A stretch of DNA of 64,000 bases from Pseudocercospora fijiensis CIRAD86 (taxonomy: Eukaryota; Ascomycota; Dothideomycetes; Mycosphaerellales; Mycosphaerellaceae): assembly GCF_000340215.1 (NCBI RefSeq), contig NW_006921535.1, positions 389,874 through 453,873 on the forward strand. Direction: 5' to 3'. Below, piece by piece: positions 43,101 through 54,483 of this stretch. The stretch's first letter is position 1. Each line of letters opens with the position of its first letter. The position numbers and the translations under genes are program-made. Below the pieces are notes generated by a model that searched no databases, was not told the origin of the DNA, and was given only the letters and a program-made list of their open reading frames with translations.

Positions 43101-44950
43101 TCCTCTTGCCTCTTAAGTAATTAGTCCCTTTAGGGTAACAATTTCTATTCCTTCCCTCTCTAATATATTAATTAGTCTTCCTACTAGGAAGTAGTAAGCT
43201 AGGGTAAAGTCTAAGCCCTAGAGGGGGTAGTAGAGGTTGAAATCCCTAAGTAGGATTTAGTAGGTGTTCCCCTAGAGAACTCTAGGTAGTCTTCCTAGGG
43301 TTTTTAGTTAGGTACTGCTTCTTAAGTCTAGTAGTAGGTTGTATATACAGTGGACTTAGAGTGTACCTTAGGATATCTCTACTTAAACTAATATTAGGTC
43401 CCTATCCTCCTATAGTATAGCCTACTAGGTTTCTATATCTATCTCCTTGCTAATATAGATGTATATCCTTAGGGCTCCCTAGTTGTAGATAATTAGGTAG
43501 TATCTTAGGTCTTTAACTATTGCTAGTCTCTTTGTATATAGGTTGAGCTAGGGCTCTTAGATTACAATAATATAATGTTCTTTTAGGTTTAGTGCTTAAA
43601 GGAAGCTCCTCTATACCTTGTCTTTGCTCTTATTAATATTGTACTATATAATGTTTAGTAATATTGCAATGTTTATTAGGTTTCATCTATATTATTTCCC
43701 TATAAGTTTTCCTTTAGTCTTCCCTTACTTTAGACTAACATTTGACTAAGCTTTGTCTGCCCTACTTCCTTTCCTATAATATTAAGGTATCTTAGTCTCC
43801 CTAGTTACTAGTAACTCTCTTATGCTAGTAAGGCCCTAAATATAAACCTATTATTAGGCCTAGACCTCTTTTATAGTACTTAGCTAGGTTGCTTCTATAC
43901 CTAGCTACCCTAGCTTATTATATATCTTTTTAGTATGTTAATTCTAGCTTCCTTTGCTTTCCTAGCTGCCTATATTCTTACTAGGTATTCCTTCGCCTAA
44001 GAGGGATGTCTTTTAGTGTAGTATACATATCTTGCTTCTCCCTTATATACTTTACATTCTTTAACCTAGTACTCCCCTATATAATAGGAGCAGGTATTAG
44101 TTGTCTTTATGCATTTAGCTACTAAGTGTCTATAGTATTGATATTTGAAGCACTGCATTATCCTATAGTTGCTTCTATATATCTCTGTTTCTAATCTTTT
44201 AAAGTCTTAGAACAACCCCTAGTCTAGTACTATATTAGCCTACTCTACACTCCCTACCTAGATAATTAGGGAAGACTGCTTCTTAGTTTCTTCGATTTTC
44301 CTTTTAATCTATGCTACTTTTATAATCTTTAGGCCTAGGCATATAGCTTAGTTTTGTCTCTATAGGCTCTCTATATCCTATTCTTCCTTAAAGCTTCTTA
44401 TTATACTATAGGCTATAATTATAAATTGCTATTAGGAGACCTTTACTGTTTTCCCTATCTTAGTTGTCTATTCTTTTTGTGTTTCTAGCTTCTTTTTGTC
44501 CTACTCTTATACTGTAAATAGCTTAATTACCCCTTTACCTTCGTTCCTAGCCCTAATTACCTCTTTAACTATAATTCTTTCTATAATCTCTTTCCCTATA
44601 AGTCCTTAGATTTCCTTTTGCTCCTATAGGTCCGTAATATAGACTCGAACTACTATCCTCGGGGGTTTTAGCGCCTCCTAACTAGCTACTGCTACCTAGG
44701 TGCGGTAGTTTAGGCTTATCTCTTATTGTTTCTTCGTAATCTTTGCTACGACTATATTAGCTACCTTTGTAATTACGTAGCTTGCCTAGTTGTAGATTAC
44801 TTTTAGTCCTCTAAGGAGTTCTGAAATCATTATCCTATATACCCTCTTAGGGGTTCTTCTATCTTCTACCTTTAGTACCTCCTCTATCCTAGTATATAGT
44901 ACTTTCTATTCGTCCTCCCTTCCTTCTTAACTATCTTCCCTTCGTCTCTA
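40093..44950 (-). mobile_element. Tad-like LINE retrotransposon, nearly full length, RIP-degraded
   Basis: Minus strand. Reading 5' to 3': a zinc-knuckle region near 44170-44060 (CFKYQYYRHLVAKC, then further Cys/His); an endonuclease segment near 43260-43190 (ILLRDFNLYYPLWGLDF); and a reverse transcriptase with GIP(Q)G and GFVDNTNILA near 41720-41560, where Asn replaces the second Asp of the usual FVDD. The 3' end carries a tetranucleotide tail, (GATA)n on the plus strand, at 40093-40115. Many in-frame TAG/TAA codons. The 5' end is uncertain by about 100 bp. The domain order and single-frame layout fit the Tad/I-like fungal clade. Confidence 0.85.
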
Positions 44951-45187
44951 ATTGTTCGCTACTATCGCTTCGCCGCAAGTATTCGAATAATATTACTAAA
45001 GTATATAGAGCGCTATAAAGACTATATATCTAGTATTATCTCGCGGCGCGGTATATTAAAGGAGAGCGGTAGAAGGCGCGGAAATAGCCTTAGAGTAAGG
45101 TTACCTAGCGGAGGTAATAAGAATATAGGTTAGCGAATAGGTAACGACTAAATACGCTGTTTTAATAGTAACGGTCGTAGTATTATA

Positions 45188-45390
45188 TATTAAGATATTA
45201 ATTAAATAGCTATCTAAATTAATAACGAGTTAAGGAAGGAAAGAAGAAGCTCTTCCGTAGAAGGGGCCTTTTATCTACTCGACGGAGGCCGCTTAGTAGA
45301 GTCCGTAGGCTTTAGATTATGTAATTTAGATTACGTAACCTTAAGTTACATAATCTCGAATTTTATATACAAGTCGCTAAGATTGTAATA
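45188..45390 (-). repeat. gypsy-1 3' LTR
   Basis: 203 bp, aligned base for base with 53224-53426. It ends GTAATA on the plus strand where the other copy has GTAACA (CpA to TpA). Confidence 0.9.
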
Positions 45391-45448
45391 GCACTCTCCC
45401 CCTTCGTAGGCGACGTCTACGGCGCTATTACTTATTGTCCTTAGATTA

Positions 45449-45837
45449 GACCCCGTAGTAGTCCGGGTTAGGTTAGTTTAGTTTACTAAGCCGAAATTCT
45501 AGTTTAGTTTAGTTTAGTTTACTAAGCAACCGGTGTACGGACCGGTTTGCCGGCTACGTACTAGCTACGGACAAAAACCTATCCTAAAACACGTCTAAAT
45601 AGTCCGAAATATAGATACAATCGTATAGCGTATATAATATAGGGCCCCTATCGCGTCCGAGACTAAATCCGAGGTCGTCGTATATCGTCGTATATCGTCG
45701 TAGTTTAGTCGGATTTTCTCGGAAACTAGCTTAGACTAGCGGAGTAAAAAACTAAACTAGAACTAAACCGGAGGGGTACCGCTAAGAAACTAAACTATAT
45801 ACGTTCTATAGTTCGTAAACCGAACTACTATAGGGTC
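45449..45837 (-). repeat. 389-bp MITE-like repeat, copy A
   Basis: Starts GACCCCGTAGTAGTCCGG and ends with its inverted form; flanked by TA. Opposite orientation to copies B and C. Lies just inside the gypsy-1 3' LTR. Confidence 0.88.
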
Positions 45838-46185
45838 TACCTTAGATCGTTACGATTATAGCGACTAAGAGTAGTACGCTTAGTCGTATTAGTACCGTAG
45901 AGTTAGTAATATATAGCGGGCGCGGTTTATATAGATATCGACGGTAATAGTCTTCTACTACTTCTTATATATTAGTAACGTCCTTAGCGGCTTCCTATAT
46001 TAGCTTATTATAACCGATCTACTTTACCTTATATTATATATTGTCCTTCTTTCCTTTTAAGTCTAATATCTATTCTACCTCCTATTCCTCGTCGCTATCG
46101 ATAATTAATAGTAGTAGCGGCTTATATCGCTAACTAGATATACTCGCTTTAGGTACCGGTATAAGGAGCGATATATAAAATACTA

Positions 46186-46574
46186 GACCCTGTAGTAGTT
46201 CGGTTTGCGAACTATAGAACGTATATAGTTTAGTTTCTTAGCGGTATCCCTCCGGTTTAGTTCCGGTTTAGTTTTTTACCCCGCTAGTCTAAGCCGGGTT
46301 CCGAGGAAATCCGACTAAACTGCGACGATATACGACGACATACGACGACCTCGGATCGGGTCCGGGGGCCCTATATTATATACGCTATACGGTTGTATCT
46401 ATATTTTAGGCTATTTAGACGTGTTCCGGCGTGTTTTAGGTCGGGTTTTAGTCTATAGCCGGCACGTAGCCGGTAAACTAGTCCGTGCACCGGTTTCTTA
46501 GTAAACTAAACTAAACTAAACTAGAATTTCGGCTTAGCAAACTAAACTAAACTAACCCGGACTACTACGGGATC
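46186..46574 (+). repeat. 389-bp MITE-like repeat, copy B
   Basis: Same 389-bp length, GACCCTGTAGTAGTTCGG terminal repeat, TA on both sides. Inside gypsy-1, 348 bp from copy A. Confidence 0.88.
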
Positions 46575-47908
46575 TATAAAATACGTCGTATACTCGTATT
46601 AAGTTAGGTAGCTTTAGCTAGTACGCGTATAGTAATACGATTTTAACGATCTTATATAGGCTAGAGTTCTTAACGTCGAGCTTAGCGTTTAGCCGATCAG
46701 TACTTATATCTTTAAGGAATAGGAATACTTTATCGCTAACTTAGTATATAGAGGTAGGTCGATAGTATTAGTTAGTAGAGTCTTCTATACGAGATTATTA
46801 GTATCTTATTTACTCGACGAGATAGGCTTTAAGGGTCTAAAAGTAGTCTATCTAGGCCTAAGCGTTATAGTTAATTAGTAGGTCCTCTTCCGGTAATATC
46901 GAAGGCTTACTTCCGAAGCGTAGATTGTAGCTATAACTAGCTTAGAAAGGTAACAACCTAGTAGTCTCGGATAGTATATTATTTATTACGAATTCGGCGA
47001 TAGGAAGCTATAGGCTCTAGTCGTCTTACTTATAGTTAATATATAACTAGAGGTATCTTTCGATAACCTCGTTTAATCGCTTAGTCTATTTATCGGTTTA
47101 AGGGTAACGAGTAGTCGAAAGGTTACGCTTAATATATAGGCGCTTATATAAGTAGTTCTAGAACTTAGAGATAAACTACGTACTATAGTCTAAAGTAATA
47201 GCGTTAGAAAGGCTATAAAGCTTCTAAATGTACGTAAGATAGGTATTAGCGACTATCTAAGCGCTTAAGTATCCTTCTTTATATACGAATAGGATAAGAT
47301 ATTATATCTTAGTTAATCGATCGATAACGATAAGAATCGAGTTATAACTAGAGCTATTAGGGAGGCTAGTAACGAAGTCTATTATTACGCTCTTCTATTA
47401 AGTAGTTAGTATAAGTAGAGGGCGAAGAAGTTTACGTTTCGCCTACTATAACGATTTAGTCCGAAAATAGATATAGTAGATACCGATATATCGTTTAATA
47501 TCTTTATATATTCGCGGCTAGTAGTAACTATAGCTAGTAAGGTAGAATATTTTTACGATACCGAGGTACCTAGCGGCGGAATAGTCGTAGTATATACGGA
47601 TAATATCGGTATAGAGTAATTTATCTATTTCCTTAGCCTCTAGTACGTAGAGATAATTACGGTAGAATAAGAGATTATCTTTAATCTTATAATCTAAGGG
47701 AAATAAAGGGAGATTATTAGAAAGATCCGATTTGCTATAAAGATATTCCTTTACTTATTAAAAGAGGGCGTCCTTAATCGAAGCCTCTCGAATTCGCTTA
47801 GTAATACTCTCGGCGTTAATTAAAGTCTCGGCGCCGAGGGATTCTATAGCGAATATAACTATATCGTCGCTAGTAGCGTCGATACGAGCTTTTACAAATT
47901 AGGGTTTA

Positions 47909-47938
47909 CCCTAACCCTAACCCTAACCCTAACCCTAA
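47909..47938 (+). repeat. Interstitial telomere-type repeat (CCCTAA)5
   Basis: Five perfect units, preceded by TTAGGGTTTA, so TTAGGG and CCCTAA meet head to head. Inside gypsy-1 pol. Confidence 0.92.
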
Positions 47939-48021
47939 GGGTCGTTACCGTAAAAAACGTAAAAGTCGTTAAATCGTTCGTTTCTTCGAGAACCGTAGTT
48001 ATTTACCTTAGGGTTACGTAA

Positions 48022-48057
48022 CCCTAACCATAACCCTAACCCTAACCCTAACCCTAA
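48022..48057 (+). repeat. Interstitial telomere-type repeat (CCCTAA)6, one variant
   Basis: Six units, the second being CCATAA, preceded by TTAGGGTTACGTAA, again inverted at its edge. Inside gypsy-1 pol. Confidence 0.9.
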
Positions 48058-49576
48058 GGAGAAGATTTTATAGGTAGCGGATCGGAGGTCTACTACTAGG
48101 TTATATAGCTTTAGTACGAGTTAGTAGTTATACTTAATATATAGGTCTTCCGTTAATAAGAGTAGGTTAGTAGAGCGATATATAAGCGAGTCCGGCTTAG
48201 CTTTTTACTTACTAGGGCGGTATATAATCTCGAAATTAAATCTACTAAGGAACTCGCTCTAGCGAGCTTAGCGGCGGTTAAGTTACTTAGTAGATATATA
48301 GAACTATAGGTTATAGTAATTAGTAATAATATAGATAGGTCCTTTATTAGACCGATAGCCTTCTAATTCGAGTCTTTAAGACTCGAAGGCCTTAATAATA
48401 GCGAGAAGCTCTTTATCGTAGATCTCGTAATTATATTTAGTAAGTATTATCTTTTTCGAGAAGTAGGCGACGGGCTTCTATATACCGTCGGTATATAACT
48501 AAGATATAATACTAGTAGTAATATAATTAGAAGCGTTAGTCTCGATTATTACTAGTAGGTCTAGATTATAATAGGCTAATACAGGTATAGAAGTAAAGGC
48601 GGCCTTAAGCTAGTCGAAGGCGTCTTAGTAAGCCGCTATTTATACGAAAGGAGTATCCTTATAAGTTAATAGAACTATAGGCTTTATAATTCGCGCGAAG
48701 TTATAAATAAAACGGCGATAGAAGTTTACGAAGCCGAGGAAGGACTATATATCCTTAACGTTAGTAGGAATAGGCTAGTCGCGTACGGCCTCGATTTTCT
48801 CGTTATTTATATAGATACCGTCGGTACTAATAATAAGGCCTAGGTACTTAACCGTTATTACTTCGAACTCCGATTTCGATACGTTAGCTTATAATCTAGC
48901 CTTTAGGAGCGCGTCTATTACTTAGCGTACGTAATAGCGGTATTCTTCGATAGAGTTAGAATAGATAAGTACGTTATCTAGGTACGCGGTATAGAATACG
49001 TCGAGGAAGGGCCGGAGGGCGTCGTTAATATATTATTAGAAAGTTAATAGCGCGTTATCTAGCCTAAACGGTATAACCTTATATTCGAAGAGGCCGTATC
49101 GAGTATAGAAGGCTGTTTTCTACTTATAGCCCAGTTCGATACGGAGTTAGTTAAATACTAAGATAATATCGAGTTTAGTATATACTACTATCTTACTTAA
49201 CCGATCGAGTATCTCTTAGATAAAAGGGATCGGATATCTATTCTTTACCGTAATCTCGTTTAGCTTACGATAGTCTATATAGAACCGTAAACCTCTACCG
49301 GGTTTCTTAACAAATAGTACTAGCGAAGAGTACTATAAGGTTAATACTTAAATAAACCCCTTATCGAGGTTGTCCTTTAAATAGTTATATAGGACTTCTA
49401 ATTCCTTATACGATATACCGTAGAGCGGGCTATACGTCGTTTCCTTACCTTTAATAATATCGATACGGTAGTTTTACCTAGGTCGATATAGTAGTAGCTT
49501 CTTCGTATCTTCCTACGAGAATAATATTAACCTACCGTAGTAGTACTAAGGGACTTTATCGGTAGGATTAATATTA

Positions 49577-49965
49577 GACCCCGTAGTAGTTCGGTTTGCG
49601 AACTATAGAACGTATATAGTTTAGTTTCTTAGCGGTACCCCTCCGGTTTAGTTCCGGTTTAGTTTTTTACCCCGCTAGTCTAAGCTAGTTTCTAAGAAAA
49701 TCCGACTAAACTGCGACGATATACGACGATATACGACGACCTCGGATTTAGTCCCGGACGCGATAGGGGCCCTATATTATATACGCTATATAATTGTATC
49801 TATATTTCGGGCTATTTAGACGTATTTTAGGATAGGTTTTTATCCGTAGCCGGCACGTAGCTAGCAAACCGGTCCGTGCACCGGTTGCTTAGCAAACTAA
49901 ACTAAACTAAACTAGAATTTCGGCTTAGTAAACTAAACTAACCTAACCCGGACTACTACGGGGTC
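49577..49965 (+). repeat. 389-bp MITE-like repeat, copy C
   Basis: 389 bp, GACCCCGTAGTAGTTCGG terminal repeat, TA on both sides (49575-49576, 49966-49967). It splits the gypsy-1 pol frame upstream of the reverse transcriptase. Confidence 0.9.
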
Positions 49966-51025
49966 TAATTAATATACTTCTTCTTAGCTATTTCTTTCTC
50001 TATATTCCGTAGCGATACGGCGAATACGAATAAATCCTTCTTCTTTATTTACTAGTTAAAGACCTACGTACTTATAGGAGCTATAGTTATACCGGCGATA
50101 TAGATAAGCGGCGGTAATAAACGTTTTAGCGCTAGTCGCGGCGATAGATACGGTAGAGATAAGGGCGGAGATAAGAACTATATCGATACTAACTAGCGCG
50201 TCGGACAGTCGCGCTATATATAATACCTTCGTATCGAGTCGATAAGTTTTACCGCGTCGGTATCGTTTAATAGATTATAAGCTAGTTACTACTATTAATA
50301 GTATTATATTGCTATAGGCTCGGCGTAAGCTAGCGTATCGTTATCTTTACGATCGGATAGGCCGTAGGTACGAACGATAGTATATAAGTCGTTATAGTGT
50401 TTCTTATAATAGTTAGAGTTAAACTATACTCGGTTAAGCTTCTAGTTAATACGAGGGTTATACCTATTAAGCTATAGGCGGCCGAGAATAATAGGATAGT
50501 GTCCTAGCGTAGTAAGGTAGAAAGCCCTATATTCGATATAGCTATTAATATTAACGGTCGCTCTAGTATACTAAGTAACGTTAGCTACGAAGCTACCGTC
50601 GAAGGTAGTTAATCTACGAGGCTCCTTTAGGTTATAGATAGGGAGTTAGTATTAGTACGCGTAATATAAGTTGATAAAAGATAAACTAGTATAACCGCAA
50701 TTAACTATTACTAATAATTAATATTCGATATCCTACCCTATATCTAGTACGCTAGACTAAGGTTTATTACGAGCCGTTAAAGTATAATATAAGACGAGAT
50801 ATTAATTATCGCTCTCGGGTATAATACTTCCTAATAATGCTAATAAACTAATCTTTAAATCTTTCTACTATCGATATTTCTTTCTATAATTAGGATATAG
50901 GTTCTTCGGAAATAACGGTATAGGTAACTCTATCGGTATAGGCTCTTAAACGCGACTTTATTTAAGAGCTATACTTTTCCCTCCTTGTCGCTACTATTAG
51001 CGTTCTTATTATTAGCAAAAGGTAG

Positions 51026-51304
51026 TAAAGGACAGAAACTAATACTACTACTACTACCTATAGTAATAGTATAGGCTACCGAGGGTAATATAACCTATAG
51101 TAATATAAGTAGCTATGTTTAGTATAATAGGATAATAAGACGGTTACTTAGGCTAATAACTAGAGCCCTATAATATAGGCATTATAGAAGTGTAATATAA
51201 ACAGTATGCTATACGAGGTTAGTGCCCTATCTATAATATAGAAGGAGGCCTCTTATATAGGCTCAAAACTTAGCCTAGGTATATAGGCTAGTTACTAGCT
51301 AATA
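51026..51304 (-). repeat. 279-bp LTR-like repeat, copy 1 (solo)
   Basis: Inverted copy of 54205-54483, same length, no terminal inverted repeat. GTAG lies on both sides (51022-51025, 51305-51308), so it is probably a solo LTR or small retroelement inserted in the gypsy-1 gag side. Confidence 0.75.
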
Positions 51305-51498
51305 GTAGATTAGTCGGATTAGCGGCGGCGGTACTAAAGGCAGAGACGTTAGTATTTAGACGATTACTACGGCCTTAAGCGCGGCGGACGAGCTCTAGAC
51401 AAGTAGTATTAGAGTAGACGTAGTTGCTACTATAGAAGCGGTATAAACCCTCGCAATGGCGGCGATCTCTCTTTTTAATCGTTATATAGCGACGATTA

Positions 51499-51528
51499 CC
51501 CTAACCCTAACCCTAACCCTAACTCTAA
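51499..51528 (+). repeat. Interstitial telomere-type repeat (CCCTAA)4 plus CTCTAA
   Basis: Third telomere-type island, in the gypsy-1 gag region. Confidence 0.9.
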
Positions 51529-53223
51529 GTAGTAGAGAGGTCTATAGTATCTAGGTCGCGGACAGTCGTAGTCGTAGTCGTAGTAGTACTAGGGTTGTTA
51601 TTATTATTATTCGCTAAGGTAAATTGCCCTTAGTTATTACGCGGAGCGATATATTCTTATAGAGCGTACTAATTGTTCGAGCCGCTAGCATTATTATTAC
51701 TACGGTTAGTGTTCGAGCCTTAGTTAGTAGTATTACTTAATCCTAGCTTAGTATTATCGCGGCTACTTTCTACGCGATACTAGTAGAGCCGATTATCGAT
51801 AATAGTTAGTCGTCGGTATAATACTAAGAAGTCGGTAGGCTTATTATATATATTACTAAGCGCTACTTTTAATTCGGAAGACAAGCTACGCTTAAGAGCG
51901 TTAACCTAAGCTCGGCCTTTATAACTAAGTAAGGCGTTAAGTCGATTAAACTCTATAAAATAGTAAGTAAACTCCTTATTCTTCTACTTTAAGTTGTCTA
52001 GCTTATAACTAGTAGTAGCGACCTTATTAGGATTGCCGAAGGCATTAACTAATAGGTTATAGAAGTTATCGAGGTCGTCGAAATCTACGATTACGCCTTA
52101 TTTATCGTAACGGACGTATAGCTAGACTATCGAGCGGGCTTTACTAGTAGTACGACTATATTTATATATTAACTAGTCTTATAGTATCGGAAAGCGATTA
52201 TTGTTAATTGTTAACTTAATCGTAAGCTTAGTAAGGAAGAGCTTTAGCTTTTTACGGTCTCTATCGTATTTCTCGGGGTCTAGATACTTCTCGCTTTTAC
52301 TATATCTAGTATAGTTATTATTATCGTTAATACTACGGTTAAATCGAGAACGTCGGAGAGGCTTAGGTTAGTCGCGAAAGATAAAGGGGTCGAGAGGTCG
52401 ATAGAATAGAGGTCGGCTATTATCTAATATAGGTCCTCGACCGATTAGATTACGTAATAAAGACGCTTTAGCGTCGCGACGAGCGCGAGTAGCTTATTTA
52501 CTAGCTCGTCGGGCGATATCTTTTATAGAAGACTATTATTATTATAGGCAAGCGACCTACTAAGCTAGGTTATTACGCTACTATTACGTAATAACTAAGG
52601 AGTTGCGTACTAAATCGGCGGCTCGACGCTAGTATTCTACTTTAGTCCGAGCCTATACTAGCTCGCTATTAAGATAAGTATTAGTCTTATAATAGGCTTG
52701 TTATACCTATTCTAATATCTCTACCTCTTACTAGTATTACTAACGAAGTGTAGCTACTAACTAATATAGCTTAGTTATATACTAGAAGATGTGTTTAGTA
52801 GCCTCCTACTCGTTTACCCTATTAAAGAACTAATAGAAGTCTTAGAGGCTGCTAGGTAGCGGCTATCGTAGTATACTATCGATATCGGCGAGACTAGGTC
52901 GTAGACCTTGCGGTAGTTGTAGTAGTTCTAGTATACCGTTTAACGGGGCCCTAGCTATTCCTACGTAGTTAGGCGTATTCGTATATTCCGAGCCGCTACC
53001 GCGATCGGTAGGCGGTCTTAAAGGATCTATAGCGAATCGGCGGTATTACTACGGTCGGGTAGCTTACTATACCTAATATAGATTAGTATATAGGTCTATT
53101 AGTACTATCGTATAATAGGGAGCGTAGAAGGGCGATAGCGATCGCTAGCGGCGTAATTCCTTATATAGGTATATGCGATAGTATCTACGACGTTATCGTA
53201 GGTAATAAAGGAACTCGTTATTC

Positions 53224-53426
53224 TATTAAGATATTAATTAAATAGCTATCTAAATTAATAACGAGTTAAGGAAGGAAAGAAGAAGCTCTTCTATAGAAGG
53301 GGCCTTTTATCTACTCGGCGGAGGCCGCTTAGCGGAGTCCGTAGGCTTTAGATTACGTAATTTGGATTACGTAACCTTGAGTTACGTAATCTCGAATTTT
53401 ATATGCAAGTCGCTAAGATCGTAACA
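53224..53426 (-). repeat. gypsy-1 5' LTR
   Basis: 203 bp; partner of 45188-45390. TTATA follows at 53427-53431. Confidence 0.9.
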
Positions 53427-53431
53427 TTATA

Positions 53432-53927
53432 TTAGAATAGACGAGGTAGTATATTTCCGGCGTTGTCGGCGGTCGAGCGCGAGTAGATATCGCTAGTTTA
53501 GAAGGTAGTTAAGTTGTCTACTATCGCTCGGTTTTATCTATAAAATAGACCTCTTATAGGTTAGCGATAAAATAGTTAATATTTAACGCGTAGTAACTGT
53601 CCGAGAAGTCTTTAACCTTCTATACGTAGAAGGCGTAGAATGCGTCCTTTATAGTACTATTAATAGAAGGGTCGTCCTTAATACGCTAGTACTTAAGATT
53701 TAGCGTTTCTACCGCCTCCTTAAAGTAGCCTCGAAGATCTCTTAAAAGAGGTGTTTATACTAGGGCAATAGCGTCTTCTTTATACCCTTCGATTACAAGT
53801 TATTAAGTATCGAGAGCGCGCTAGTATTCGTAAGCAAACATAACGTTTAGGCCTAGAAATAGCTCGATATATCGACGTTGTTATACCTCGCTAATCTTAA
53901 GTCTATTAAATAGATAGTCTCGTAGAA
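53432..53927. other. Unidentified RIP tract, host of the gypsy-1 insertion
   Basis: With about 44,950-45,182 this was contiguous before gypsy-1 inserted. Minus-strand fragments (YIELFLGLNVMFAYEYQRALD, broken by stops after that) suggest a former gag-like coding region. Family not certain. Confidence 0.4.
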
Positions 53928-54204
53928 TATAGATAGATAGATATTTCATTTGCCTATTATAGTGCCTTTCGGCCTATATAGGTCTGTTTCTATATATTGT
54001 TTTAGGTAGGAAACTAACTTAGTTAGTAAAAACCTCCCTCCTGTCCTATTTATAAGTGTTAATCTTCCTCGTTTCCTTGTTTTCCTTCCTCTAGGGTATA
54101 CTAGTATTATAGTTGTTACCCTCTAACTACTTTGCCTACTGCCCTGCCCTTCTTTCCCCCTCTTCTTCTCTCCTTCTTATCTACTCCTTAGTTTCCCTTA
54201 CTAG
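53928..54204 (-). mobile_element. 5'-truncated LINE copy
   Basis: About 275 bp matching the 3' end of the LINE at 40093-40380, same orientation, with its own short GATA-type tail. It stops abruptly at the 279-bp repeat. 5' truncation is the usual fate of LINE insertions. Confidence 0.85.
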
Positions 54205-54483
54205 TATTAGCTAGTAACCGGCCCTATACCTATAGGCCAGTTTTGAGCCTATATAAGAGGCCTCCTTCTGCATTGTAGATAGAGTATTAACCTCGTATAA
54301 TACATTGTTTATATTATACTTCTATAATGCCTATATTACAGGGCTCTAGTTATTAGCCTAAGCGACAGTCTCGTTATCCTATCTTGCTAAACATAGCTGC
54401 CTATATTGCTATAGGTTATATTACCCTCGGTAGCCTATACTATTACTACGAGTAGTAGTAGTAGCATTAGTTTCCGTCCTTTA
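54205..54483 (+). repeat. 279-bp LTR-like repeat, copy 2
   Basis: Inverted relative to 51026-51304 and the same length. Bordered by CTAG (54201-54204) and TTAG (54484-54487), a possible RIP-altered 4-bp duplication. Confidence 0.75.

Larger units (their letters stand above)
46575..49570 (-). pseudogene. gypsy-1 pol 3' part: RNase H and integrase relic
   Basis: Minus-strand relic of the second half of pol. RNase H-like sequence lies upstream of an integrase with its zinc-finger segment at about 47,560-47,430, then a catalytic core and the conserved Tyr/Pro-rich region. RIP changed most Trp and Gln codons to stops. Telomere-type repeats lie in the RNase H/integrase linker. Confidence 0.75.
45188..53426 (-). 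mobile_element. Complete Ty3/gypsy LTR retrotransposon (gypsy-1), carrying nested insertions
   Basis: 8,239 bp between and including two 203-bp LTRs, flanked by the perfect 5-bp duplication TTATA (45183-45187 and 53427-53431). Minus orientation. The gag side lies toward 53,200. The reverse transcriptase at about 49,330-48,780 has [31 protein letters not shown] and YLDN (from YLDD). Integrase follows with a zinc-finger region (about 47,560-47,430), a core segment starting VIIDFVTSLP and a late PxTDKQTKRLNEV. Removing three MITEs and one LTR-like repeat leaves about 6.8 kb, a normal size. RIP stops throughout. Confidence 0.92.

Noticed and set aside
47909..48057. A true chromosome end or telomere
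   Set aside because: Only 5-6 units, inverted at the edges and embedded in a retrotransposon with sequence continuing more than 15 kb beyond.
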